A DNA stretch of 64,000 nucleotides from an uncultured Lachnospiraceae bacterium (GTDB lineage: Bacteria; Bacillota; Clostridia; Lachnospirales; Lachnospiraceae), in assembly GCA_944376125.1 (NCBI GenBank), contig CALWBQ010000016.1:62001-126000 (forward strand), written 5' to 3'. The position numbers and the translations under genes were made by a program. The notes under the pieces are model-generated. The model was not told the DNA's origin and did not search any database. It saw only the letters and a program-made list of their open reading frames with translations. Positions 50,526-59,892 of the stretch are shown here, one piece after another. Position 1 is the stretch's first letter. Each line of letters opens with the position of its first letter.

Positions 50526-51137
50526 CTATTTTGGAATTTTCTTCTCTTGTCTCCGATACAGCAGGGCCGCCATCACAAGGCCAATCAAGATTCCCGACAG
50601 GTGTGCAGTATTGTTTGTCCCGGTATTGATATAGCCCAGATATAAAGAAAAAATGGCCATCAGGACAATCTGCCGGGTATTCAAATCTTCCAACCGCCCC
50701 CGGTTCGCTGCTACTACGTAAATCAGTCCTCCGACCACTCCAAATATGGCGCCAGACGCTCCTGCAGAAACTACATTTGGAGAAGTGTACATGTAAACTA
50801 TTGCAGAGACTATATTCGCTCCTACCCCACTTATCAGATACAGCAGCAGGTACCGCACCTTTCCCATTGCCCGTTCCAGCTTGTCCCCTAAAACAAAGAG
50901 CACCAGCATATTGTTAACCAGATGATGTATTCCAAAATGCATGAAGACGGCTGTCACCAATCTAAAATACTGATTCTCTTCTATTACCAAGGGGATATAC
51001 AATGCTCCATATTGAATCATCGTCCTGGCATCTTCGCTGGACCCTGCCAACTCCAGAAATATAAAATACAGGATGTTCAAAATAATGATTGCACTGTTCA
51101 CCCAGGGAATGTTCTGTCTTGAATCGAGTCTGTCCAT
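50526..51137 (-). CDS. Rhomboid family intramembrane serine protease
   Basis: 203 aa with about six membrane helices. The catalytic Ser is in GASGAIFG, the His in AHLSGILIG; HFGIHHLVNNMLVLF matches rhomboid helix 2. It cleaves single-pass membrane proteins within the bilayer. GGAGA lies 8 nt before the ATG. The gene directly follows the Tad operon, so a role in processing one of its membrane proteins is possible but unproven. Confidence 0.93.
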   Translation of the reverse strand: MDRLDSRQNIPWVNSAIIILNILYFIFLELAGSSEDARTMIQYGALYIPLVIEENQYFRLVTAVFMHFGIHHLVNNMLVLFVLGDKLERAMGKVRYLLLYLISGVGANIVSAIVYMYTSPNVVSAGASGAIFGVVGGLIYVVAANRGRLEDLNTRQIVLMAIFSLYLGYINTGTNNTAHLSGILIGLVMAALLYRRQEKKIPK

Positions 51138-51226
51138 GGTGCCCGTCTCCTTTGAGTTTACATATATTCTACCATAAAAATTTCATATTTTGAAGTCTTA
51201 ATAAGGCTTAATTTCTCTAATATCGT

Positions 51227-52600
51227 CTAAAGGAAACGGAATCCGCAGTCAGCGATGTATATTTCATCTCCCTCTTCTAACCGTACCGTTTCATTATTTT
51301 TTAATGCCTTTCCTCTCACCCATGTCCCGTTAGTCGAGTTTAAATCCGTAAGCGTATATCCTTCTTCACTCTTTTCTATTTTCACGTGGATTCTGCTCAC
51401 GGTATCCCTCATCAGTATATGATCTACGATTCCGCTCTGTTTTCCTATCAAAAACGGAAAATATAAGACGGGAATGTCCTCTGTCTTTTTGTCAATACTT
51501 ACAAGACTGTGAGATGTCTTTTCCCCGGTTTCCTCTGATGACAAAACTCGGGTCTCAAAACATATCTGGTCTTCTTGCACCACCCCGCTGTCAGCTTCCA
51601 TCTGCGCTCCCCCTATCACCTCATCTCGTATTTCCAGAAAATCCTCCCACTCATTTCGTTTTTCTGCTGTTCCCGAAAACTCATCCTCCCACTCAGGTCT
51701 TCCCTTGGCAGTTTGCTGATCAGCCGCTTTCTTTTTTTCAATCCGCATCCGCGCAAATCTGGCCGCCGCTGCCGCTGTCCAAAATCCATACCAGCAAATC
51801 AGTCCATACCAATACTCTCTCAAAAAAGCTGATCCTTTCAGGAGCCATATAACACCGGGAGCCAGAATCATAACCGCTGCGAGTGCTGCCGCCTGGATTA
51901 TATTCCCCACCCGCTTTTCCCTAAGCAGCCAGGTCTTTCCTGGCACATCTTCCTCTCTGTCCGGGATTTCCCCCTTCTGATAGGCAATCTCCAAATCTTT
52001 TTTATTTTCTTCCTGAGCCATCTTTGGAACACCTTCCTTGGGACAGGGAGATGTTTTACTTTCTTCTGCCGGCAGCCATTTGAGCAGACTATCCAATCCA
52101 TAAAAATCCTTTTGGCTTTCCTGATACAAGCGATATGACAGCAAAGCACTCTCTTTATCCCGATGGTCCGTCTTCTTCATCAGATATTGCAGCAGCCTTT
52201 CCATATCTTTAGGAAAATCCCCCTTTCTGTCAGGAACCAAACAGAAAAAAAACTGATATGTTTCCATATCTGTATAGATATACTGAGGATCGAGCAGAAT
52301 CTGGCTTTCCTGAAGAAGATAGCTTTCTAATCTCTCCAGAAGAGACGCAATAGAAGAAATCAATCTCACGATTTCCTGTCTTTGAATCGTCTTGCCTTCT
52401 AACATTCGGCTCAAAGGCTGCCGCGATGTGATTTCATAATAAAATTCAATTCCTATTTCTGTCTGTCGGAAACGAAATTTTAGAAGCCCTTCTATTGAAT
52501 TTGCCATTAGCATCCTGCATTCATAGGTTTCTTTTTGCATTTTATCTGCCTTAATAATTAGATAGTTATGGCGCATTTGTCTTTCATAGCTAACTTCCAT
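51227..52600 (-). CDS. DUF6382/FHA domain protein, last gene of the Tad operon
   Basis: 457 aa. The N-terminal 180 residues (LIIKADKMQKETYECRML, ITSRQPLSRMLEG) resemble DUF6382. Two membrane helices follow near residues 235-275, and the C-terminal 90 residues form an FHA domain (FLIGKQSGIVDHIL, VSRIHVKIE, LTDLNSTNGTWVRG, ADCGFRFL). FHA domains bind phosphothreonine, so this protein may couple the pilus machine to a Ser/Thr kinase. It overlaps the preceding gene by 11 bp. Confidence 0.85.
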   Translation of the reverse strand: MEVSYERQMRHNYLIIKADKMQKETYECRMLMANSIEGLLKFRFRQTEIGIEFYYEITSRQPLSRMLEGKTIQRQEIVRLISSIASLLERLESYLLQESQILLDPQYIYTDMETYQFFFCLVPDRKGDFPKDMERLLQYLMKKTDHRDKESALLSYRLYQESQKDFYGLDSLLKWLPAEESKTSPCPKEGVPKMAQEENKKDLEIAYQKGEIPDREEDVPGKTWLLREKRVGNIIQAAALAAVMILAPGVIWLLKGSAFLREYWYGLICWYGFWTAAAAARFARMRIEKKKAADQQTAKGRPEWEDEFSGTAEKRNEWEDFLEIRDEVIGGAQMEADSGVVQEDQICFETRVLSSEETGEKTSHSLVSIDKKTEDIPVLYFPFLIGKQSGIVDHILMRDTVSRIHVKIEKSEEGYTLTDLNSTNGTWVRGKALKNNETVRLEEGDEIYIADCGFRFL

Positions 52601-52958
52601 TTCTGTCCCCCAACTGCTTTACAGCTTCTATTCTCCTGAGAAATCTTTCCGGCCGGAATATCTCTGTTTCGATTTGTCCTCTCCACACAGTTCTCTGTAC
52701 AGTGCTTTCCGCTGTTCCCGAGACTATCTCCCCATCTGTTTCCAAAAAGACATTAACGATTCCGGCGGAAAATGTCCTCTCTGTTTCCCTCTTCTTCTGC
52801 TCATCATTTCCCATCTTTTCTACCGTCTGATGGAGAATCATCATTCCAGCCGTCCTATCATGCATCTGATAAATTTGGTGGATCAGCCCAACTGCAAGAA
52901 AACAGAAAATTCCCATCACTGCGGCCGCTTCCACTGTATAGCTTCCTTTCCAATCCAT
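52590..52958 (-). CDS. TadE/TadF-like pseudopilin
   Basis: 122 aa from the ATG after GGGGTG; longer starts lie inside the upstream peptidase gene. A short basic leader MDWKGSYTVEAAAVMGI has the prepilin cleavage context (Gly, Glu five residues on) followed by a hydrophobic helix, then a hydrophilic domain. It would be processed by one of the two A24 peptidases and joins the pilus base or tip. Confidence 0.75.
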   Translation of the reverse strand: MDWKGSYTVEAAAVMGIFCFLAVGLIHQIYQMHDRTAGMMILHQTVEKMGNDEQKKRETERTFSAGIVNVFLETDGEIVSGTAESTVQRTVWRGQIETEIFRPERFLRRIEAVKQLGDRNGS

Positions 52959-52969
52959 AAAACACCCCT

Positions 52970-53449
52970 TTATATTACTGTCAGCCATACTCCCACAGGG
53001 AAAACAAAAGGAAGAAACGGCATTTCTTTTCCCTTCACTTGATTCCATCTTGTACGCCTGATCACCATCAGGCCCGCTCCCCAGAGACTGCACAGGGTTA
53101 AACTAATCCAGAGAAGGCACAAATTTCTCCATAAACCAAAGTAGAGCCCTGTAATGATAAATGCCATTCCATCTCCGCTCCCTACTGCTCCTCCGCTTTT
53201 CCTGGAAATCAGAAGAAGAAAAACACCAATGCCAACGCCTCCGCATATCTCGCCAAAGGATAAATCGGCGGCAGTCCCATTCATAAATTTTCCAGCCATC
53301 TCTGCCCACCATATTTTTTCTTCCGCCCACCGGCAGGCAATCCTCCACAAGACAGCGTCTCCTCCGCCTGCCGCATACAGCCAGCCGGGAATCCTGCGAT
53401 ATCTCCAGTCGTAGACTGCCGCTGTAAACAAAAATAATAGAATTCCCAT
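52970..53449 (-). CDS. Second A24 prepilin peptidase
   Basis: 159 aa from the ATG after AGGAGG (4 nt); it avoids overlap with the TadE gene. Multi-pass membrane protein with both catalytic aspartates: AAVYDWRYRRIPGW and GSGDGMAF. A24 enzymes cut prepilin leaders at the inner membrane face. One operon having two such enzymes, at opposite ends, suggests separate substrates. Confidence 0.85.
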   Translation of the reverse strand: MGILLFLFTAAVYDWRYRRIPGWLYAAGGGDAVLWRIACRWAEEKIWWAEMAGKFMNGTAADLSFGEICGGVGIGVFLLLISRKSGGAVGSGDGMAFIITGLYFGLWRNLCLLWISLTLCSLWGAGLMVIRRTRWNQVKGKEMPFLPFVFPVGVWLTVI

Positions 53450-53457
53450 ATACCCTC

Positions 53458-54408
53458 CTACCAGCAATAAGAACATTTCCCTAATCCTTCTACCTGGGAA
53501 ATAGGCACCTCTTCCACATATGCAATGATTGCCGAGCAGCTCCAATCCGTGTGGTAGCTCTCTCCGCTGGGCATAATATAAACTGTGTCTCCGCTCCCAG
53601 CTCCTTTCCCGCAAATACGGCACGGGCGGTACCTTCCACCGTCTTCATTTCGGCAATCCTCCAGCTTATCATATGAGACCTTCCGCAGCTCGTTGGAAAG
53701 ATAATGGCAGCTTCTCGTCTTGTGGTATCTGGTGCTGTTTCTTCCTATATATACAATCTCTTCTTTTTCAAATTCGCTCTCCCCCTCTGTGGAAGTTTTA
53801 TCATCTCCTAAAATCTCCCAGCTCCCGACCCAGGCCCGCCGAACGCTGCGAACTTCCATGGGAACCGAAGCAATCCCCAGCAAGGGAAAGGGCAGTTCCA
53901 TATCATAATTCAAAATAAAATCGATCATCTCTCCATCTTCCAGCACGGAACTCCTCCAAAATGAGAGATTCTTTATTCCCTTCTGCTCGATTTTATTCTT
54001 GATCTGGCTGCTCCCCACCAATCTCATTCCTACAGAACTCCCACTTTCCCCCTCTCCCAGATAGGCGTATTGGCTGTATGTCCGGCACACGGATTCCATG
54101 ACAGCCTGTATCTGCCGCTGCCTGTCCATCATTTTCATTGGCATCGCCATGCAGACAGCAGCAAAAACAAACAAGGACAATGAAATTGACGCCTCGACAG
54201 CCATACTCCCCTGTAAGGTGAGTTTACATTGGGCTGCTGCCCTTTCTATTTGCCTGAAGGAGGATGGCCACACCCTTTTTCCACGGGAACGGATGAATCC
54301 TGCCAAAGGGGGCCGTACTTGGAGAGTTGCGCTTTTTCGCCTTATCCTTTTTTTATAAATATTTTGATTTGTTATTCTATATTGGCAAATAGCCGGGAAA
54401 AAGGGCAT
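53458..54408 (-). CDS. TadE-like pseudopilin with Ada-like Cys/His C-terminal domain
   Basis: 316 aa from the ATG 6 nt after GGAGG. A long basic leader of about 66 residues precedes GSMAVEASISLSLFVFAAV, the pseudopilin helix with cleavage context. The middle (about 100-220) is hydrophilic. The last 90 residues hold two units of the kind Y-H-x4-C ... C: NSTRYHKTRSCHYLS ... RPCRICG and SGESYHTDWSCSAI ... KCSYCW, resembling the metal-binding module of Ada and secreted nucleases. The domain should lie outside the cell on the pseudopilin. Confidence 0.75.
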   Translation of the reverse strand: MPFFPAICQYRITNQNIYKKRIRRKSATLQVRPPLAGFIRSRGKRVWPSSFRQIERAAAQCKLTLQGSMAVEASISLSLFVFAAVCMAMPMKMMDRQRQIQAVMESVCRTYSQYAYLGEGESGSSVGMRLVGSSQIKNKIEQKGIKNLSFWRSSVLEDGEMIDFILNYDMELPFPLLGIASVPMEVRSVRRAWVGSWEILGDDKTSTEGESEFEKEEIVYIGRNSTRYHKTRSCHYLSNELRKVSYDKLEDCRNEDGGRYRPCRICGKGAGSGDTVYIMPSGESYHTDWSCSAIIAYVEEVPISQVEGLGKCSYCW

Positions 54409-54432
54409 GGCCATCCTCCTTTCAAGTAAATT

Positions 54433-56361
54433 TTAGTATGCCTTACAGACTTCCGTACCAAATAAATAAGTTCTGCTGTCAATTCCAACAGCATGTTTCA
54501 ACATTCCAAGCGAGCTAAAAACATGTTTTCCACATACTTCCACCAGAATTTCCACCTGGCACGCGCAGAGATCCATCTGAAATCCAGGTTTCTCTTCCGC
54601 CAATTTTGCCTGTATCAAATCCATCATCCTATAGTCAACAGTTTCCACAGGCATTAGAAATAAGAAAATCTTTAAATACCCCTCGTAATCCACCCCTTCA
54701 CTGCTCTTCCCCTGTGGGACCGTCCCGCTCCGGCCAATATCCAGCAGACCTTCCAGGCTTAGATTCCAGGAATCTCCTCTTTTCCAAATGGGTACGGTGC
54801 CTCCAGATAAAAGTGTTTTTACATCTGTCAGCGCCTCCCCCAACGCCCAGATCCCCATAATAAAGAAAGCCGTAATTCCGATAAGCGGAAGAAATCCCGT
54901 ACCTCCCACAATAGCTGCCGCCAGCCCTTCGGCCTCCTGCCGTTTCTGGCTGTCTGTCAAGATTGCAGCAAAATTCAATCCTTCCCTGACAGCCAGCAGC
55001 TGCTTTACACAGTCCGTGAGATTCTTCCCATCAATGCGGTTCCCATGGAGCAAGTATTCCAGTTCATATTTAAAGTTTCCATTCGCCGAACTGCAGAAGT
55101 CCTCAAAGAATTGACCGCAGTATTCCATATACAATACCTTGTCTGCCGCCCCGTTCACGCCGAGGGATCTGCTCTCCCGTTTATCTATCGCCTTCCCCCT
55201 TCTGTCAGATGGGAGGCCGGCTTGAGGCAGACTAGCCTCCGATATTTCTGCGCCCTCAGGCAGCACCATATTGAGGAGGGCCGCCTCTGCTCCTCTTCGG
55301 ATCCGGCTTAATATTCCCTGGGTTTCCTCATCCTCCCCTCCTGCAGAGCAGGTTAATTCCAACAGGCGGCAGTCTGAAAAAGCATCCCTCACCGGTGCCC
55401 ACAGAGCCTCTTCATCCAGTTCATCCCCCTCCTCCTCTGGCTCCCACTGCTGAATCCGCTCTTCTACCTCTGCTGCCTCCTCCATAACCGCCAGCACCAG
55501 TTTCTTCTGCTCCGCTGCCAGCGCCGTAAGGCTCTCCACCTCCACTCGTCTTTCCCCGTCCTTTGATGTATAGGTATCATATCTCCGGAATTCATTGTCA
55601 ATGCATTTCTGTACATTCCCGCTGATATCCCCCTGTTTTGTTTCATAATCCCGCTTTGCCTCCTCCAGACGCCGTCCCAGGTCATCCGCCTTTTCCTTAT
55701 ACTTTTCCACCAGCCCCGGAACCTGGTCCAGGCAGTCTGTTAACTGTTCTGCCGCATTCTGAAATCCATGGCCATCACCGCTATCCAGAGCACTGGCTGC
55801 CTCTTGGTAAAAATTTTCCTGCTGTTTCAGACATTCCTGCAGCTTTGCCAAAACCCGTTCCACTTCCCACGCCTCTTTACTCTGATCCTCCATCTGCCTT
55901 GACACTTCATTGACAGATTTTGCTTCCCGCAGAGCTTCCTCTGCCTCAAGAACCATGCCTGTATCCAGGCCCTGGGTCCAGATACCGTACTTCATAAAGT
56001 CCAATATTTCCTTTTCCAGGTATTGGCCATTCTCGTCTGTCAGATGGACAGCTTTTTTCAGCAAAACAGTCTCCGGTTCCATAGGATACCAATTATCAGG
56101 CTCTGCATATTGCTGCAAAAAGCGCATGAACTCATTTTCTATCGCCTCCCCATCGGAATATTCCAGGCCAAAAATCCGGTACTGATCCCACAGCGGCCTG
56201 TAATACTGGCTCATAACGGAATCCAGAGAAGAAATCGCTGCTATCTGCAGGTAATATCTGGCCCCGGCCATCCTGGCAGATTCCAAGAGCCCGCATATCA
56301 GTGACAGGATACATACCAGAATCAAACTTAAAAATACAGTAATCTGTCCCCCCGCCTTCAT
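54433..56361 (-). CDS. DUF5702-type Tad-locus protein (TadG-like)
   Basis: 642 aa. The N-terminus AGGQITVFLSLILVCILSLICG with ESAR is a pilin-like membrane segment; a long coiled-coil-rich region (about 150-330) and a second hydrophobic segment near 495-525 (GFLPLIGITAFFIMGIWAL) follow. Lachnospiraceae Tad loci usually contain such a DUF5702 protein. The ATG follows directly on the TAG stop of the Flp gene. Likely a structural part of the pilus base or a TadG equivalent. Confidence 0.78.
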   Translation of the reverse strand: MKAGGQITVFLSLILVCILSLICGLLESARMAGARYYLQIAAISSLDSVMSQYYRPLWDQYRIFGLEYSDGEAIENEFMRFLQQYAEPDNWYPMEPETVLLKKAVHLTDENGQYLEKEILDFMKYGIWTQGLDTGMVLEAEEALREAKSVNEVSRQMEDQSKEAWEVERVLAKLQECLKQQENFYQEAASALDSGDGHGFQNAAEQLTDCLDQVPGLVEKYKEKADDLGRRLEEAKRDYETKQGDISGNVQKCIDNEFRRYDTYTSKDGERRVEVESLTALAAEQKKLVLAVMEEAAEVEERIQQWEPEEEGDELDEEALWAPVRDAFSDCRLLELTCSAGGEDEETQGILSRIRRGAEAALLNMVLPEGAEISEASLPQAGLPSDRRGKAIDKRESRSLGVNGAADKVLYMEYCGQFFEDFCSSANGNFKYELEYLLHGNRIDGKNLTDCVKQLLAVREGLNFAAILTDSQKRQEAEGLAAAIVGGTGFLPLIGITAFFIMGIWALGEALTDVKTLLSGGTVPIWKRGDSWNLSLEGLLDIGRSGTVPQGKSSEGVDYEGYLKIFLFLMPVETVDYRMMDLIQAKLAEEKPGFQMDLCACQVEILVEVCGKHVFSSLGMLKHAVGIDSRTYLFGTEVCKAY

Positions 56362-56541
56362 CTAGTACACCTCTTTCGATTGGCTGTTGATCTCCTTAAA
56401 TACATTGTTCAGAAGTGTCGTGATCTGTTTCTTAAAAATAATCACCAGTCCGATCAGAACCACCAAAATCAGTACCACCTCAATAACACCGATCCCATCC
56501 TCTTCCTTAAACCAATTTTCCAACTCACGTTTTATGCTCAA
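56362..56541 (-). CDS. Flp1-like pilin (59 aa)
   Basis: Starts at TTG with a GGGGGTGAG site upstream; no ATG is available. A charged leader ends EEDGIGVIEVV, giving the class III cleavage pattern Gly followed four to five residues later by Glu, then the helix LILVVLIGLVIIF and an amphipathic C-terminus. This is the usual Flp/Flp1 pilin build and it sits between tadC-like and the DUF5702 gene. It would be the main pilus subunit. Confidence 0.85.
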   Translation of the reverse strand: MSIKRELENWFKEEDGIGVIEVVLILVVLIGLVIIFKKQITTLLNNVFKEINSQSKEVY

Positions 56542-56567
56542 TTTCTCACCCCCTGCTAAGATTTAAA

Positions 56568-57833
56568 CTAATATAGACTCATAAATGCCGGAACTACCAC
56601 AATTACCATGACAATGACCAGCAGCATAAACATCGGCAGCAGCAGTTTAGTTCCAGCCTCCTCCCCCTGCTTTCTTGCAAGATTTTTCCTTTCTTCAAAA
56701 GCCTCCGACACATCATCCTCCAGCATCTGCCTTAGATTCTTCAGACCGGTCTTCCGATTCTGCTCCAGCAGGCTGCTCAGCTTCAGGTAGGGCCGCAGCC
56801 CGCACCGTCTCCCAAATTGGCGAAATGCCTCGCTCTCTGAAATGCCTCTGCCAAAGTCTGCACAAGTTCGCAGAATTTCCTCATAAACCGGTTTCTTTCC
56901 CTTCCGGCCATTCCGGATCCGCTGTTCCTGGTAATCCTCGGCCATCCTCTCCCATGCTGTCCGGACCGTCATACCTGCCCCCAGATAGATCTGCAGCTTT
57001 GAGACCACCTCTGAATACTCCAGTAAGAGGAGCTCTTTTCTTTTTTTCTCCTGCTCATTCTTTCTCAGGGGAGCCTCCGCCCCGTAAAGGACTGCCGCTG
57101 CCAGCCCCATAAGCAGAATCAGCCATGTACTCCCATCTGGTTTCATTCGGTAGGACAGAGAGACACCGTCAAATTCTTTTGGCAGCACCAGGCTCTTCTC
57201 CTCTCTACTGTCCTCTTCTTCATCTGCAATCAACTGTGACAGCTCCATCATTCGGCGCTGTTCCGGCGTGTATGCCGGCGGCAGCAGCCGTATAGGAAGC
57301 TGAAAGGTACTTTCTCCGACCTCATCTGAAATCACAACTGTCAAAGTGACATTCTCTCCCTCCTCTGCTATATCTTGGCTGTTAACATTCCCAAAACTGT
57401 CTATCTTTTCGGGGGCCTCCGATTCCCACTCTATCTGAACCCCTCGTTCCTCCAGCCGGCTGATCAAATTCAGATCTGACCGCACCTCCCTCAGAGAAAG
57501 ATTGTCCTGCAAAATTAGAGATGGCAGCTGTTCCATAACTCTCCTCCGGTTTTCTCTGGCCTCCGCCTCCTCCGGTCTTCTGCTGTTAACCAACACTTCT
57601 ATAGGAACTTCTTTTTCTGTAAGTCCCTTTACCAAAACTTCATAGCATACCTCCCCACCGCCTGGATCTCCTCTTTCAATCACCCCATCTTCTACTGTTT
57701 GCCCGCCATTCATCCATTGGGCGGCGCCGAACAATGCAACGGAAGCCGCTATGCAGACAATCTGCCCCTTTTTTACACGCATCCTCTTCACTGGAGAGTT
57801 CTTTCTCTCCTGCTCTGCAGTCTGCCGCCTCAT
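56568..57833 (-). CDS. TadC-like platform protein with extracytoplasmic Ig-like domain
   Basis: 421 aa, ATG after AGGAGGTGAAAAAGTGA. An N-terminal helix (about 24-40) leads to about 190 outer residues that end in an atypical Ig-like module (VQIEWESEAPEKI, NVTLTVVISDE, STFQLPIRLLPP). A second helix near 238-255 leads to a T2SSF/TadC domain (LEYSEVVSKLQIYLGAGMTVRTAW) and a final helix pair (LLLPMFMLLVIVMVIVVVPAF). Usual TadC proteins have no outer domain, so this is a fusion. It pairs with TadB. Confidence 0.82.
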   Translation of the reverse strand: MRRQTAEQERKNSPVKRMRVKKGQIVCIAASVALFGAAQWMNGGQTVEDGVIERGDPGGGEVCYEVLVKGLTEKEVPIEVLVNSRRPEEAEARENRRRVMEQLPSLILQDNLSLREVRSDLNLISRLEERGVQIEWESEAPEKIDSFGNVNSQDIAEEGENVTLTVVISDEVGESTFQLPIRLLPPAYTPEQRRMMELSQLIADEEEDSREEKSLVLPKEFDGVSLSYRMKPDGSTWLILLMGLAAAVLYGAEAPLRKNEQEKKRKELLLLEYSEVVSKLQIYLGAGMTVRTAWERMAEDYQEQRIRNGRKGKKPVYEEILRTCADFGRGISESEAFRQFGRRCGLRPYLKLSSLLEQNRKTGLKNLRQMLEDDVSEAFEERKNLARKQGEEAGTKLLLPMFMLLVIVMVIVVVPAFMSLY

Positions 57834-57893
57834 TCACTTTTTCACCTCCTCTTGCCTCCCCTGAAACCCCGCCCAAATCCTTCCTTTCGATTT

Positions 57894-58661
57894 TCAGGAA
57901 ACAGTAATATCCAGAATCCGCTCTGAGATCCAATACGCCGCTGCATACACTGCCAGACATCCAGTCATAACCATCTTTCCCGCGGCAGTAGTATACATCT
58001 GGTCAAAAAATCCTGGCGAGGTGACATCTACATACAAAATAATCAGAAAAGGCAGCAGATTCATAATTTTCTGCTCAAATCTCCTGGATGCCGTCATCGT
58101 CTGAATTTCTTCGTGAACCTGTATCTTATCCCGGATCGATTCTGCTGTCCGGTTCATAATCGCTACCATATCTCCCCCGCTTCTCTTTGCCACTATAAAG
58201 ACCTGGGCAAAGCTGGCAATCTCTTCCACTCCGCTCCTGTCTGCAAAATCTCTCAGCACCTCCTCTGCTGTACAGTTCAGCCTAATCTGCTTTGCCATAT
58301 AAGCGAACTCTCTCACCAGCATCCCCTGGCGGCCGTACATGGCAGCCAGCTCTCTGACACTGGCATCCAACGCATTTTCCATAGAATAACCTGCGCCCAT
58401 CAGAGCAGCCAGCACCAAAATTCCCTCTTTAAATTCACTTTTCAGCGCTTCCTTTCTCTGCCTGCACAGCTCTTTTTTATGCCAAAAGGGATAGGCCAGC
58501 CCAAACGGCGCTAAAACCGCAAATGCCAAAAAGTTCCGATAAAAAGCATAGGCCACCAGAGCACAGGCCCCGATCCCCTCCAAAGTAAAAACTGCCCACT
58601 GGCCAGGCCGAAGACTGTACTTGTCATACCTCATAGCCTGCGGCGGCGAGTTTTGAGACAT
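57894..58661 (-). CDS. TadB-like inner-membrane platform protein
   Basis: 255 aa. The start is uncertain: the ATG at 58661 (weak GGCGAG site, overlapping tadA by 38 bp) or at 58634 (11-bp overlap). The T2SSF domain shows KSEFKEGILVLAALMGAGYSMENAL and FIVAKRSGGDMVAIMNRTAESIRDK, with helices at about 25-70 and 195-250. TadB and TadC form the platform on which TadA works. It precedes the tadC-like gene by 60 bp. Confidence 0.87.
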   Translation of the reverse strand: MSQNSPPQAMRYDKYSLRPGQWAVFTLEGIGACALVAYAFYRNFLAFAVLAPFGLAYPFWHKKELCRQRKEALKSEFKEGILVLAALMGAGYSMENALDASVRELAAMYGRQGMLVREFAYMAKQIRLNCTAEEVLRDFADRSGVEEIASFAQVFIVAKRSGGDMVAIMNRTAESIRDKIQVHEEIQTMTASRRFEQKIMNLLPFLIILYVDVTSPGFFDQMYTTAAGKMVMTGCLAVYAAAYWISERILDITVS

Positions 58662-59892
58662 TTTTGAGCTCGCCGACTTTTTTAAGTGTACCTTCCACTG
58701 GCCACTGGCTCCGCGTTTCTCCTTCCCGGCCGTCTTCCCTGCGCTTCTCTTCAAACCGGTACAAGGGATAAACTGCAATCTCCCCATTTTCCACTCCTCC
58801 TACCTCTTCGATCGCCAGAACTCTCCGGCTCCTGTCCCGGAGTCTGCCCAAATGCACCAGTATGTCGATGGCCGAACTGATCTGGCTGCGCACTGCCATG
58901 AGAGGAATATCTGCCGCTGTCAGCACCATTGTCTCCAGACGGCTCAGCATATCGCGCGGGCTGTTTCCGTGTCCTGTCGACATACTCCCATCATGTCCTG
59001 TATTCATAACCTGCAGCATATCAAGCGCCTCCCCTCCCCGCACCTCCCCGACAATAATGCGGCTCGGGTTCATCCTCAACGATGCCTTCAGCAGATCCCG
59101 GATCGTCACCTCTCCCTCCCCCTCACTGTTGGCATTTCTGGTCTCCAGTCTCACCAGGTTGGGAATCTGCTGTATCTGAAGCTCCGCCGAATCCTCGATA
59201 GTGATAATCCTTTCTTCGGAAGGAATCATCCCGGAAAGGGCATTTAAAAATGTGCTTTTTCCAGAATTCGTTCCCCCGCTGATAAAAATATTGTAGCCAG
59301 CAGCCACCAGCTTTCCTAAAAAATCCACGGCCTCCTGGGTAATGGATCCTAACTTTACTAACTTGGGAAGGGTAATGGGCTCCGGAAACTTTCGGATCGT
59401 GATCACCGGCCCATCCATAGCAACTGGAGGAAGAACAATGTGAACTCTTGACCCGTCCTCCAGCCTGGCATCTACAATGGGGGAAGCGGTATTGACAATC
59501 CGATTTACACGGCTGACAATCTGCTGTATCATATCTTCCAACTGCTCCAGGCTCTCAAACCCTCCATCCCACTGCTCCGTTCGCCCCAGACGTTCTACAA
59601 AAATTCGTTCGGTTCCATTTACCATAATCTCCGTCACATCTGGGTCATCCACCAGCTCCTGGAGAATGTCCAGGCGGCGAAAAGAATCAAACAGACGGCG
59701 GCGCAGTCTTTCTCTTGCCGCCAGAGGCAGATAAGCGAACCGCCCATAAGCAAAAATCTCCTCATCAATTACTTCCAGGAGTGCCTCATCGCTGAGGCTT
59801 GGCTGCTCCTGGAGAATCTTCATAATCGTTTTTTTCAGGTCTGCAGCAGCCTCCCCTGCTGCAGCTGGTATATTATTCTGGATTCTGCTCAT
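58624..59892 (-). CDS. tadA: TadA/CpaF secretion ATPase
   Basis: 422 aa. The GspE-type ATPase is complete: Walker A GGTNSGKSTFLNAL, Asp box RIITIEDSAELQ, Walker B RIIVGEVRGGEA and the His box GHDGSMSTGHGN. It powers assembly (and in some systems retraction) of the Flp pilus. GAGGG lies 7 nt before the ATG, which overlaps the tadZ-like gene by 20 bp. Confidence 0.95.
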   Translation of the reverse strand: MSRIQNNIPAAAGEAAADLKKTIMKILQEQPSLSDEALLEVIDEEIFAYGRFAYLPLAARERLRRRLFDSFRRLDILQELVDDPDVTEIMVNGTERIFVERLGRTEQWDGGFESLEQLEDMIQQIVSRVNRIVNTASPIVDARLEDGSRVHIVLPPVAMDGPVITIRKFPEPITLPKLVKLGSITQEAVDFLGKLVAAGYNIFISGGTNSGKSTFLNALSGMIPSEERIITIEDSAELQIQQIPNLVRLETRNANSEGEGEVTIRDLLKASLRMNPSRIIVGEVRGGEALDMLQVMNTGHDGSMSTGHGNSPRDMLSRLETMVLTAADIPLMAVRSQISSAIDILVHLGRLRDRSRRVLAIEEVGGVENGEIAVYPLYRFEEKRREDGREGETRSQWPVEGTLKKVGELKNVSKLAAAGYEV

